64,000 nucleotides of DNA from Streptomyces sp. CT34 (GCF_000805335.1 NZ_KN708638.1:5685359-5749358); one strand, 5' to 3'; counted from the first letter of the stretch, positions 1-7,578 are shown. The notes: generated by a model not told the origin, from the letters alone. A program made the numbers and translations.

Positions 1-1
1 C

Positions 2-598
2 GGGACCGCGCGGACCGCCCCGATCGGCGAGGAGCACCCGCTCCAGCCGCAGTCGCCCTACTCCGCCTCGAAGATCGGCGCGGACATGATGGCGCTGTCG
101 CACTGGCACGCCTTCGAGCTGCCGGTGACGGTGGTCCGCCCGTTCAACACCTACGGTCCGCGGCAGTCCGCGCGCGCCGTGATCCCGACGATCCTGGCCC
201 AACTCCACTCCGGCGCCCGGCAGATCAAGCTCGGCTCGCTCACCCCGACCCGGGACTTCACCTACGTCACCGACACCGCGGCCGGGTTCCTGGCGCTGGC
301 CGACTGCGACCGGGCGCTGGGGCAGGTCGTCAACCTCGGCAGCGGCCGGGAGATCGCCATCGGGGCGCTGGCCGAGGCGCTGATCGCGGCCTCCGGGCGC
401 CAGGCCGAGGTGGTGGTGGACCGTACGCGGCTGCGGCCGTCGGGCAGTGAGGTGGAGCGGCTGCTTTCGGACAACTCCCGGGCGCGGCAGTGGGCGTCGT
501 GGGAGCCGCGGGTCCCGCTGAAGGAGGGGCTGGAGCGGACCTCGGAGTGGGTCGCGGACCATCTGCACCTGTTCCGGGCGGACCGCTACCAGGTCTGA
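2..598 (+). CDS. NAD-dependent sugar-nucleotide 4,6-dehydratase/epimerase (LegB-like), 5' truncated
   Basis: The C-terminal ~198 residues of an extended short-chain dehydrogenase; the frame is open to the window edge, so the Rossmann GxxGxxG start lies outside. The catalytic YxxxK (PYSASKIGAD) falls at residues ~20-24 of the visible part, followed by the substrate-binding stretch RPFNTYGPRQSARAVIPT and by TRDFTYVTDTA. The combination PRQSARAVIPT...IKLGS is typical of the LegB-type NDP-sugar 4,6-dehydratases used for nonulosonic acid or other deoxysugar synthesis, rather than of RmlB. The ATG at 86 is internal because homology continues upstream of it. The exact substrate (UDP-GlcNAc or a GDP-sugar) cannot be read from this fragment. 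Genes that would reveal the pathway lie upstream of the window. Confidence 0.85.
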   Translation, partial: GTARTAPIGEEHPLQPQSPYSASKIGADMMALSHWHAFELPVTVVRPFNTYGPRQSARAVIPTILAQLHSGARQIKLGSLTPTRDFTYVTDTAAGFLALADCDRALGQVVNLGSGREIAIGALAEALIAASGRQAEVVVDRTRLRPSGSEVERLLSDNSRARQWASWEPRVPLKEGLERTSEWVADHLHLFRADRYQV

Positions 599-669
599 CC
601 GACCCGGCGGGTGACGGCACGTCAGCCGCCTCAATCGGCCGGTCGGCCCGGTCGGCCCGGTCGGCCCGG

Positions 670-1317
670 TCAGCCCAGTCCGCCCAGGCCGGTCAGCAGC
701 AGTGTCGAGAACTGGTGGGCCCAGGCGGCGTCCACCGGCTCGGCGCTGACCAGGGTGCGGTGCACGATCGCACCGGCGATCACGTCGAAGATCAGCCCGA
801 CGGCCCGGGTGGCGGCCAGCGCGCCCTCGGGCCCGGCGCCGTCGGGCGGCAGTTCGCCGCGCCGCTGGGCGCGTTCCCGGCCCAGCAGCACCAGCCGCTT
901 CTGCCGGTCGACGATCGCCGACCGGATCCGCTCGCGCAGCGCGTCGTCGGTGGTCGACTCGGCGACCACCGCCATCAGCGCGGTCTTGGTCTCGGGCCGG
1001 GCGAGCAGCGCGCCGAACTGGAGCACCACGCCCTCGATGTCGGCCTGGAGGCAGCCGCGGTCGGGGAGTTCGAGTTCGTCGAAGAGGACCGCCACCGCGT
1101 CCACGACCAGCTCGTTCTTGTTGGCCCAGCGGCGGTAGAGGGTCGTCTTGGCGACGCCGGCGCGGGTCGCCACCTCGCTCATGGTGAGCTTCCCCCAGCC
1201 CACGTCGACGAGCGCCGCACGGGTCGCGTCGAGGATCGCGCGGTCCGTCTCGACGCTGCGAGGGCGGCCCGTGCGGCCTTTCCGGGGGCAGGGGGAGCGG
1301 TGCATGCGGGCGACCAT
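670..1317 (-). CDS. TetR/AcrR-family transcriptional regulator
   Basis: A 215-residue protein with an N-terminal TetR DNA-binding domain at about residues 24-70: ILDATRAALVDVGWGKLTM, then the helix-turn-helix ATRAGVAKTTLYRRWANKNEL. The rest is a helical ligand-binding domain (TetR_C type), so it probably represses until it binds a small molecule. It is transcribed away from the cnoX-like gene across a 382-bp gap that holds a perfect inverted repeat at 1412-1428, a reasonable operator. No good Shine-Dalgarno precedes the ATG at 1317 or the in-frame ATG at 1305, so the start is uncertain by a few codons. The 3' end overlaps a run of 9-bp GTCGGCCCG repeats (641-670). The ligand is unknown. Confidence 0.9.
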   Translation of the reverse strand: MVARMHRSPCPRKGRTGRPRSVETDRAILDATRAALVDVGWGKLTMSEVATRAGVAKTTLYRRWANKNELVVDAVAVLFDELELPDRGCLQADIEGVVLQFGALLARPETKTALMAVVAESTTDDALRERIRSAIVDRQKRLVLLGRERAQRRGELPPDGAGPEGALAATRAVGLIFDVIAGAIVHRTLVSAEPVDAAWAHQFSTLLLTGLGGLG

Positions 1318-1699
1318 ACCGGCGGGTAAGGGGGCGGGCGGGACACCCCGTGAGCGAGATCACTCCCCGGCGTCCGGGAACCGGTTGCCGGGCGGGGGCG
1401 GCTACGAGTTACGCTACGACCCGTAGCGAAAGAGCGATAGCCACTGGCCGTGGGTGGGGACCCATGGCCGCGCGACACCGGCCCCTCGGGGCCGTACGCC
1501 GGTCCTCCCGGGACCGGACCGGGCACCGGTTTCCCGACGTACGCCGCATTCCGGCAGCGCGTACGGACGGATGCGGAGCCCACCGTCAGGCCCGGTCCGA
1601 CCGCCGGTCCGGCGTGTGTACGAGGCATTCCGGGGTGTTCTCCGGACCGCTTTCCGGATCGCTTTCCGGAACCGGCCGCACAGGGGGGAGGATGGACTC
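1318..1699. other. Divergent intergenic region, TetR gene / cnoX-like gene
   Basis: 382 bp between divergent genes. Apart from the palindrome at 1412-1428 I see no credible gene. The frame upstream of the cnoX start is open from 1454, but the extra sequence is Pro/Arg-rich and unlike the family, so I did not extend the gene. Promoters for both neighbours must lie here; no confident -35/-10 pair was recognised. Confidence 0.6.
1412..1428. promoter_or_regulatory. Putative TetR operator (7-bp inverted repeat, 3-bp centre)
   Basis: CGCTACG-ACC-CGTAGCG is a perfect inverted repeat lying in the TetR/cnoX divergent promoter region, about 95 nt upstream of the TetR start. Length, symmetry and position suit a TetR-family operator. 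The assignment to this regulator is inference from position only. Confidence 0.5.
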
Positions 1700-2671
1700 A
1701 TGCAGCCACGCAACATGTCCATGAGCGGAGTCGTCGATCTCGCAGCGGTGAAGGCGGCCGGCGAAGCGAAGCAGAAGGCGGAGCAGGCACGAGCCGAGGC
1801 CGCCCGTACGGGCGCGGCGCCCGCGACCGGCGCCCGTCTGGTGTTCGACGTCGACGAGGCGGGGTTCCAGCAGGAGGTCCTCCAGCGTTCCACCGAGGTC
1901 CCCGTCGTCATCGACTTCTGGGCCGAGTGGTGCGAGCCGTGCAAGCAGCTGGGCCCGCTGCTGGAGCGCCTCGCGATGGAGTACGCCGGCAAGTTCGTGC
2001 TGGCCAGGATCGACGTCGACGCCAACCAGATGCTGTTCCAGCAGTTCGGGGTGCAGGGCATCCCGGCGGTGTTCGCGGTCATCGCGGGCCAGCCGGTCCC
2101 GCTGTTCCAGGGGGCCGCCCCCGAGGCGCAGATCCGGCAGGTGCTGGACCAGCTCGTGCAGGCCGCCGAGCAGCAGTTCGGCATCGTGGGCGCGCCCGTC
2201 GACACCGCGGCGGCGGCCGAGGAGCCGGCCGCCCCGGCGCCGGCCCCGGCCGGTCCGTACGACGCGGCGCTGACCGCGGCGAGCGAAGCCCTGGACTCCG
2301 GCGACCTCGGCGGCGCCATCCGCGCGTACCGCAACGTCCTGTCCGACGACCCGGGCAACCCGGAGGCCAAGCTCGGCCTCGCGCAGGCCGAACTCCTCTC
2401 CCGGGTGCGGGACCTGGACGCGCAGCAGGTGCGCACCGCCGCCGCGGAGAACCCCTCCGACGTCACGGCGCAGGTCCGGGCCGCGGACCTGGAGCTGGTG
2501 GGCGGCCATGTCGAGGACGCCTTCGGCCGGCTGGTCGAGACGGTGCGGCGGACCGCCGGCGAGGACCGGGAGGCCGCGCGGGTGCGGCTGCTGGAGCTGT
2601 TCGACGTCATCGGCGCGGACGACCCCCGGGTGACCAAGGCGCGGACCGCGCTGGCCCGCGTCCTGTTCTGA
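1700..2671 (+). CDS. Thioredoxin-TPR protein, CnoX/YbbN-like co-chaperone/holdase
   Basis: A 323-residue cytoplasmic protein. Residues ~50-150 form a thioredoxin domain (VVIDFWAEWCEPCKQLGPLLE) with Cys78 and Cys81; the C-terminal ~130 residues are TPR-like helices, beginning around YDAALTAASEALDSGDLGGAIRAY. This trx-plus-TPR architecture is that of YbbN/CnoX, which in E. coli protects proteins from chlorine-type oxidation and hands clients to GroEL and DnaK. The active-site motif here is WCEPC rather than WCGPC, suggesting altered redox properties but retained cysteines. An Ala/Pro linker (~170-190) separates the domains. The ATG at 1700 follows a GGGGAGG ribosome site. A strong hairpin follows about 100 nt after the stop. 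The divergent neighbour is a TetR regulator. Confidence 0.88.
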   Translation: MQPRNMSMSGVVDLAAVKAAGEAKQKAEQARAEAARTGAAPATGARLVFDVDEAGFQQEVLQRSTEVPVVIDFWAEWCEPCKQLGPLLERLAMEYAGKFVLARIDVDANQMLFQQFGVQGIPAVFAVIAGQPVPLFQGAAPEAQIRQVLDQLVQAAEQQFGIVGAPVDTAAAAEEPAAPAPAPAGPYDAALTAASEALDSGDLGGAIRAYRNVLSDDPGNPEAKLGLAQAELLSRVRDLDAQQVRTAAAENPSDVTAQVRAADLELVGGHVEDAFGRLVETVRRTAGEDREAARVRLLELFDVIGADDPRVTKARTALARVLF

Positions 2672-2769
2672 GCCGACCCGCCCCGACTCACCTGCTCCTT
2701 CCGTCCTGCCCGCTTCTGACCTGTACGAACCCGCAGCAGCACCCGTGAGCCGGTCCGGCAAACGGAACC

Positions 2770-2807
2770 GCGGCCACGTTTTACCAAATCTTGGTAAGCG
2801 TGGCCGC
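2770..2807. terminator. Hairpin downstream of cnoX-like gene
   Basis: GCGGCCACG...CGTGGCCGC arms continue inward into TTACCAA-ATC-TTGGTAA, giving a stem of roughly 16 bp with one asymmetry. It lies 98 nt after the stop at 2671. There is no clear U-tract, as is common in Streptomyces. The inner TTAC/GTAA part may also act as an operator. Confidence 0.6.
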
Positions 2808-2937
2808 TGTTACTTGGAGTAAGTCCAGACGGTCAACTTGTGGCCCTATGTCGGTAATTGCCCCATGTCCTCTTGCCGTTAGCGGCGACGCTGGGTACCT
2901 GGTCGATCCCGGTCCGTCGTGGCGTGGTTATCGGTCC

Positions 2938-2953
2938 GTTACCCGCAAGTAAC
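2938..2953. promoter_or_regulatory. Inverted repeat GTTAC-N6-GTAAC, putative operator
   Basis: Perfect 5-bp arms separated by CCGCAA, about 360 nt upstream of the DUF6230 start. Related TTAC/GTAA palindromes lie at 2781-2797 and 2810-2822. The repetition of the same half-site suggests a DNA-binding protein rather than chance. The regulator is unknown. Confidence 0.35.
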
Positions 2954-3312
2954 GAGGGCCTTGTGCGGCGGGCTTGAATGCACGACGATCGGCCACGCTC
3001 GGTCCATTCCCGCAGCCCGGCATCCGGTCGGCGCCGCGGGGCACTTGGGTCCCCACCGAGTCGGCCGGCGGCAACACCGCCGACCGTGGACAGGGGGGTC
3101 TCTGCCGCAACCGGCAGGGCCTGTCCGGTGAGGTTGCGCGAGAGCGTGGCCAGTGGTTGTCGCTCGGGGGTGATCGCCGGTATTCGGAAGCACGCAACTC
3201 CGAGGACGGGCGCTCTCCTTCCCGAGGACGTAGCACTTCTCCCATCCCAGGTACGACCGCCCCAACTGAGGCGGAGCGTCCCGGAGATGTACGTCCGAGA
3301 AGGAGGAAAGTC

Positions 3313-3927
3313 ATGGAGTCCCTGGCTCGTGGCGGGACCAGATGGAAGCGGTTCGCCGTTGTCATGGTGCCGAGCGTGGCGGCGACCGCCGCGATCGGCG
3401 TGGCCCTTTCGCAGGGTGCGCTCGCGGCGTCGTTCAGCGTGTCCGGCCAGCAGTTCAAGGTCAGCACTGACCGGCTGGACGGCACCGGCTTCGTTCAGTA
3501 CGGAGCGGTCGACGCCCAGAAGGGCGGCAAGAACGTTCCGGTGGCGGTCTCGGGGTTCTCGAACGCCAAGATCCACAACCTGTGCCAGTCCGTCGTCGTG
3601 CCGGTTCCGGTCTTCGGCGACGTGTCGATGAAGCTCCAGGCCGGCGGCAGCCAGCCGGTCGAGGCCAAGAACCTCTACATCGACCTCGACCAGCTCAACG
3701 CGGACGCGACCTTCAACAACATCAACATCGGTGTTGCCGCGGGTTCGACGTCCAAGGGTCCCGGCATGCACAAGGGCGACAAGGCGGACCCGGGCTCCTT
3801 CGCCCAGGAAGCCGACTCGGCCACGCTGACCCACGTCCAGCAGCGTGCCTGGGCCACCACCGCCGGCACGTTCAAGCTCAGCGGCCTGAAGATGAGCGTC
3901 GCCAAGGGCAAGAGCGAGTGCTACTGA
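3313..3927 (+). CDS. Secreted DUF6230-family protein
   Basis: A 204-residue exported protein. Residues 10-38 look like a signal peptide (basic WKR, hydrophobic core, cleavage near ALA|AS at 38-39). The mature part is β-rich, with two cysteines (in HNLCQSV and the C-terminal GKSECY) that could form a disulfide. I recognise the family as DUF6230. Some database entries label relatives cholesterol esterase, but there is no GxSxG lipase motif and I do not support that name. The ATG at 3313 has a textbook AGGAGG at 3301-3306. It heads a probable operon with a small ORF (4057), a DUF6114 membrane protein (4167) and a long exported protein (4720). From memory it matches SCO5420 in position. Function is unknown; a structural or binding role at the cell surface is inference. 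Confidence 0.85.
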   Translation: MESLARGGTRWKRFAVVMVPSVAATAAIGVALSQGALAASFSVSGQQFKVSTDRLDGTGFVQYGAVDAQKGGKNVPVAVSGFSNAKIHNLCQSVVVPVPVFGDVSMKLQAGGSQPVEAKNLYIDLDQLNADATFNNINIGVAAGSTSKGPGMHKGDKADPGSFAQEADSATLTHVQQRAWATTAGTFKLSGLKMSVAKGKSECY

Positions 3928-4056
3928 CGCGCTGAGGCGGCGTGCGGGTGCGGGGTGGAGCCGCACGGCGAGAGCCGTTTCCCGTACCCGTACGCCGGGC
4001 AGCGCCGGGTAGCACCCACAGAACTACCGACTTGCCAGTCCGAGGAGCCGTACGAC

Positions 4057-4170
4057 ATGAGCGAGCGGAGCACGGGGGTCCTTCCGGCCGGAGGCTGGGG
4101 GAGAGTCAAGAACAGGCGCGCGCGGCACGACTTTTGCGGGCCCGCCGACCGCAGGGAGGCTGGTGTATGA
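4057..4170 (+). CDS. Possible 37-aa leader/small protein coupled to the DUF6114 gene
   Basis: An ATG at 4057 preceded by GAGGAG at good spacing opens a 38-codon frame whose TGA (4168-4170) overlaps the ATG of the DUF6114 gene (4167-4169) in an ATGA arrangement. The product is small and basic (GWGRVKNRRARHDF), has one Cys, and has no membrane segment. The ribosome site plus stop/start overlap suggest real translation, perhaps mainly to couple translation of the membrane protein. I recognise no family, and the frame could be fortuitous. Confidence 0.35.
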   Translation: MSERSTGVLPAGGWGRVKNRRARHDFCGPADRREAGV

Positions 4171-4730
4171 GCGCCGAAACGCGAACAGGGCTGATCGGAA
4201 TCCTCGGCCGGAAGCGGCTTGCGTTCCGGGAGTGGCGCGGGCACCGCCCGTTCTGGGGTGGCCTGCTGACACTGCTGGCCGGCATCCCGATCATGTACAT
4301 CCCCTATGCGAACCTCACCATCGGTTCCCTGACCGTCCGCATGGCGACCACCGCCGGAGCCGGCTCGCTGATCATCGGCGTGCTGCTGGTGGTGCTCGGT
4401 CTGACCATGTGGTTCCAGCCGGCCTCGCGGGTCTTCGCGGGGGTCGCGGCGATCCTGCTCTCCCTGGTCTCCCTGGTCGTCTCGAACTTCGGCGCCTTCC
4501 TGATCGGCTTCCTGCTGGGGCTGATCGGCGGTGCGCTGGGTGTCGCCTGGGCGCCGGGCGAGCCCGTGCGGAGCGCGGACGAATCCGGTGAACCGGACCG
4601 CGTGGTGGGACCGGTGGTCGCCACCAACCCCGCGCCGACGGCGAGCGGTCCCGGGTCGGGCAACGGACTGGACAACCTCTCGGGAACGAGCCCGACCAAC
4701 GGAGAGAACGGGAGGCACCGTGCCGGGTGA
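4167..4730 (+). CDS. DUF6114-family integral membrane protein
   Basis: 187 residues. After a short basic N-terminus (FREWRGHRPFW) there are about four hydrophobic segments between residues ~27 and ~132 (GGLLTLLAGIPIMYIPYANL; a Gly/Leu-rich pair SLIIGVLLVVLGLTMWF and VFAGVAAILLSLVSLVV; then FGAFLIGFLLGLIGGALGVAW), then a ~50-residue hydrophilic tail rich in Pro, Ser and Gly. This matches DUF6114, usually found next to DUF6230 genes in Streptomyces. The ATG at 4167 has AGGGAGG at 4153-4159. Its 3' end overlaps the next start by 11 nt. It may anchor or export the neighbouring secreted proteins, which is inference. Confidence 0.85.
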   Translation: MSAETRTGLIGILGRKRLAFREWRGHRPFWGGLLTLLAGIPIMYIPYANLTIGSLTVRMATTAGAGSLIIGVLLVVLGLTMWFQPASRVFAGVAAILLSLVSLVVSNFGAFLIGFLLGLIGGALGVAWAPGEPVRSADESGEPDRVVGPVVATNPAPTASGPGSGNGLDNLSGTSPTNGENGRHRAG

Positions 4731-5997
4731 CGAGCTGCACCAGGAGAACGCAGCCGCCGGGGCGAGATCCGGGCCGAGGCACGCGGCCCCCCGAAAGCCG
4801 CTGCTGACCCGGTTGCACGTGCCCGCGGGCAAGGCCATCGCGATCGCCGCGATGCCGTCCGCCGTGCTCATGGGCATGGGGCTGACGCCCCAGATGGCGA
4901 TCGCCAAGTCGGCGCCGCCGGAGAGCCCCTTCAAGGACGGTCCGTGCGTCAGCGCCCCGGACACCTCCGGGCAGAACGCCAAGGCCAAGGACGACGCGAA
5001 GAGCAAGGACGGCACGGCCGGCAAGAGCACCGCCTCGCCGCCCGCCGCGCCCTCCGCGACGCCCTCGCCGTCCCCGGGCAAGGACACCGCGAAGCCCGCC
5101 GCCACCCCGTCCGCCACGCCCTCCGCCACCCCGAAGACCGACACGCCCTCGGACTCCGCGACGCCGTCACCGTCGGCCTCTCCGGAGAAGAAGGACGACG
5201 GCGGGCTGCTGGGCGGGATCGGCGATGCGCTCGGCGGTCTCTTCGGCGGCGGCAAGAAGGCCGACCCGCCGTCGGCCGCGCCGAGCCCCTCGCCGTCCCC
5301 GTCCGCCACCAAGGCACCGGCCCCGTCCACGCCGGCCCCGTCGTCCCCGGCAGCGTCGCCGGCGGACTCCGGGCCCGGTCTGAACGAGGTCACCAAGCCG
5401 GTCAAGGACGCGCTCACGAACCCGTCGAAGGCGGTCAACGACACCGTGCACGGCGCGGTGGGCACCGCCGACAACGCGGTCGGCGGCGGGCTGAGCGGCA
5501 AGGACAGCAGCGGCAAGCAGTCCTATCCCTGCGTCGTCGAGAACAAGCAGAAGGGCAAGGACGAGCAGACGCCCGTCACCCTGCCGGACCTCCCGTGGCA
5601 CCTGGAGTCCAGCGGGCTGACCCTGCGCGGTCTGAACTACGAGGGCGTCGTCAACGTCACGACGCAGAGCGGCCACGTCAAGCAGGCCCTGAAGTTCACC
5701 GCGGACAGCATCGACATCGGCGACCTGCACCAGATCGTCGACGACCCGTCGTCGGGCAAGCACTACCACGTGCGGTCGACGCCGGGCTCCACGTCCACCA
5801 TCCGCGGCGGCAAGGTGACGCTCTACACCGAGCGGTTGCAGGGCAACCTCTTCGGGCTGATCCCGATCGTCTTCGACCCGGAGCACCCGCCGCCGCTCAA
5901 CGTCCCGTACGCCTACTTCAGCAAGGTGAAGCTCGACCAGGCCGGCCAGTTCGGCGGCAATCTGCACGTCCCTGGCATGGCCGTGTCCATCGAGTGA
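4720..5997 (+). CDS. Large exported protein of the DUF6230/DUF6114 operon, unknown function
   Basis: 425 residues starting at a GTG at 4720 (GGGAGG at 4710-4715) inside the end of the DUF6114 gene. A hydrophobic stretch near residues 27-50 (KAIAIAAMPSAVLMGMGLTPQ) is a signal or anchor. It is followed by ~190 residues of low-complexity Ala/Pro/Ser/Thr/Lys sequence typical of wall-spanning linkers, interrupted by a Gly/Leu patch (GLLGGIGDALGGLFGGG). A β-rich C-terminal domain of ~150 residues starts at SYPCVVENK and ends VPGMAVSIE. The repeated strand pattern of that domain (VVNVTTQSG, LKFTADSIDIGDL, GGKVTLYTERLQG) resembles OstA/LptC-like β-sheets only loosely. From memory it corresponds to SCO5422, large secreted protein. 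Function is unknown. Confidence 0.8.
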   Translation: MPGDELHQENAAAGARSGPRHAAPRKPLLTRLHVPAGKAIAIAAMPSAVLMGMGLTPQMAIAKSAPPESPFKDGPCVSAPDTSGQNAKAKDDAKSKDGTAGKSTASPPAAPSATPSPSPGKDTAKPAATPSATPSATPKTDTPSDSATPSPSASPEKKDDGGLLGGIGDALGGLFGGGKKADPPSAAPSPSPSPSATKAPAPSTPAPSSPAASPADSGPGLNEVTKPVKDALTNPSKAVNDTVHGAVGTADNAVGGGLSGKDSSGKQSYPCVVENKQKGKDEQTPVTLPDLPWHLESSGLTLRGLNYEGVVNVTTQSGHVKQALKFTADSIDIGDLHQIVDDPSSGKHYHVRSTPGSTSTIRGGKVTLYTERLQGNLFGLIPIVFDPEHPPPLNVPYAYFSKVKLDQAGQFGGNLHVPGMAVSIE

Positions 5998-6036
5998 CCG
6001 GGGAACCCCCGGCCGGAATCTTCCGGGAGCCGCGGA

Positions 6037-6083
6037 AACGGCGGTGGGCCGCCCCCGAGTCGAGGGGGCGGCCCACCGCCGTT
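6037..6083. terminator. Bidirectional terminator between the envelope operon and pyk
   Basis: A perfect 20-bp inverted repeat (6037-6056 and 6064-6083) with a 7-nt loop between convergent genes ending at 5997 (+) and 6104 (-). It can terminate both transcripts. Confidence 0.85.
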
Positions 6084-6103
6084 GTGCGTCCGGGGACGGC
6101 GCG

Positions 6104-7531
6104 TCAGCAGCGCTCGCCGCCGAGGTGGTGCACCCGGACCATGTTGGTGGTGCCGGGGACGCCGGGGGGCGAACCGGCGGTGATGAGCATGGTGTCGCCC
6201 TCGCTGTAGCGCTTGAGCTTGAGCAGCTCGGCGTCCACCAGGTCCACCATCGCGTCGGTGTTGTCGACGTGCGGGACGACGAAGGAGTCCACGCCCCAGC
6301 TCAGCGTGAGCTGGTTGCGGGTGGCGATGTCGGTGGTGAAGGCGAGGATCGGCTGGGCGGCGCGATAGCGCGACAGCCGGCGGGCGGTGTCGCCGGACTT
6401 GGTGAAGGCGACCAGCGCCTTGCCGTCCAGGAAGTCGGCCATCTCGCAGGCCGCGCGGGCCACCGCACCGCCCTGCGTACGCGGCTTCTTGCCGGGCACC
6501 AGCGGCTGGAGGCCCTTGGACAGCAGCTCCTCCTCGGCCGCCTCGACGATCTTCGACATCGTCTTGACGGTCTCGATCGGGTACTGGCCCACCGAGGACT
6601 CCGCGGAGAGCATCACCGCGTCGGCGCCGTCGAGGATCGCGTTCGCGACGTCGGACGCCTCGGCGCGGGTCGGCCGGGAGTTGGTGATCATCGACTCCAT
6701 CATCTGGGTCGCCACGATCACCGGCTTGGCGTTCCGGCGGCACATCTCGATGAGCCGCTTCTGCACCATCGGGACCTTCTCCAGCGGGTACTCCACCGCC
6801 AGGTCGCCGCGGGCCACCATGATGGCGTCGAAGGCCATCACGACCTCCTGCATGTTGGCGACCGCCTGCGGCTTCTCGACCTTGGCGACGACCGGGACCC
6901 GGCGGCCCACCTCGTCCATGACGCGGTGCACGTCCTGGACGTCCTTGGCGTCCCGCACGAAGGACAGCGCGACCATGTCGCAGCCCATGTGCAGGGCGAA
7001 CTTGAGGTCCTCGATGTCCTTCTCGGACAGCGCCGGGACGTTGACCGCGGCGCCGGGCAGGTTGATGCCCTTGTGGTCGGAGATGACCCCGCCCTCGATG
7101 ACGATGGTGCGCACCTGCGGGCCGTCGACCTCGACGACCTGGAGGGCCACGTTGCCGTCGTTGATCAGGACCGGGTCGCCCTTGGAGACGTCGCCGGGCA
7201 GGCCCTTGTAGGTCGTGCCGCAGATGTGCTTGTCGCCGGGCACGTCCTCGGTGGTGATGACGAACTCGTCACCGCGCACCAGCTCGACGGGGCCCTCGGC
7301 GAAGGTCTCCAGACGGATCTTGGGGCCCTGGAGGTCGGCCAGCACGCCGACGGCGCGGCCGGTCTCCTCGGCGGCCTTGCGGAGGCGGTGGTACCGCTCC
7401 TCGTGCTCCGAGTGGGTCCCGTGGCTCATGTTGAAACGGGCCACGTTCATGCCGGCCTCGATCAGCGTCTTCAGCTGGTCGTAGGAGTCGACGGCGGGGC
7501 CCAGGGTGCAGACGATTTTGGAACGGCGCAT
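6104..7531 (-). CDS. pyk: Pyruvate kinase
   Basis: 475 residues, normal for bacterial pyruvate kinase. It transfers phosphate from phosphoenolpyruvate to ADP as the last step of glycolysis. Seen: N-terminal MRRSKIVCTLGPA, the RFNMSHG motif, the active-site signature VPVVAKVEKPQAV with its catalytic lysine, and MVARGDLAVE for the Mg/K site. The frame stays open upstream of 7531, but homology begins at MRRSKIV, so 7531 is used; the ribosome site there is weak. It lies third in the pta-ackA-pyk order, 117 bp after ackA, and may be co-transcribed. From memory it matches pyk2 (SCO5423) of S. coelicolor. Confidence 0.97.
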   Translation of the reverse strand: MRRSKIVCTLGPAVDSYDQLKTLIEAGMNVARFNMSHGTHSEHEERYHRLRKAAEETGRAVGVLADLQGPKIRLETFAEGPVELVRGDEFVITTEDVPGDKHICGTTYKGLPGDVSKGDPVLINDGNVALQVVEVDGPQVRTIVIEGGVISDHKGINLPGAAVNVPALSEKDIEDLKFALHMGCDMVALSFVRDAKDVQDVHRVMDEVGRRVPVVAKVEKPQAVANMQEVVMAFDAIMVARGDLAVEYPLEKVPMVQKRLIEMCRRNAKPVIVATQMMESMITNSRPTRAEASDVANAILDGADAVMLSAESSVGQYPIETVKTMSKIVEAAEEELLSKGLQPLVPGKKPRTQGGAVARAACEMADFLDGKALVAFTKSGDTARRLSRYRAAQPILAFTTDIATRNQLTLSWGVDSFVVPHVDNTDAMVDLVDAELLKLKRYSEGDTMLITAGSPPGVPGTTNMVRVHHLGGERC

Positions 7532-7555
7532 GGCTGGAATCCTATCGGTTTGTTT

Positions 7556-7578
7556 CAGAGCGGAATATTCCAGCTCTG
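7556..7578. other. Short palindrome in the ackA-pyk gap
   Basis: CAGAGC flanks a perfect 10-bp palindrome GGAATATTCC, then A and GCTCTG, about 25 nt upstream of the pyk start. It is unusually AT-containing for this genome. It could be a weak hairpin or a protein-binding site controlling pyk; I cannot tell which. Confidence 0.35.

Larger units (their letters stand above)
2672..3312. other. 641-bp intergenic region upstream of the DUF6230 gene
   Basis: Holds a terminator-like hairpin at 2770-2807 and three TTAC...GTAA inverted repeats (2781-2797, 2810-2822, 2938-2953). It is visibly more AT-rich around 2775-2960 than the surrounding genes. Open frames in this stretch on either strand have no recognisable protein content. 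The length suggests a complex promoter or a long leader for the envelope operon that starts at 3313. Confidence 0.6.

Noticed and set aside
641..690. GTCGGCCCG tandem units as a CRISPR-like array
   Set aside because: Contiguous 9-bp simple repeat with no spacers, at the end of the TetR gene.
2928..3485. Minus-strand frame across the DUF6230 promoter region
   Set aside because: No recognisable content; overlaps the start and signal peptide of a well-supported gene.
3313..3927. Naming the DUF6230 protein cholesterol esterase
   Set aside because: No GxSxG or other lipase/esterase active-site motif; likely an inherited database label.
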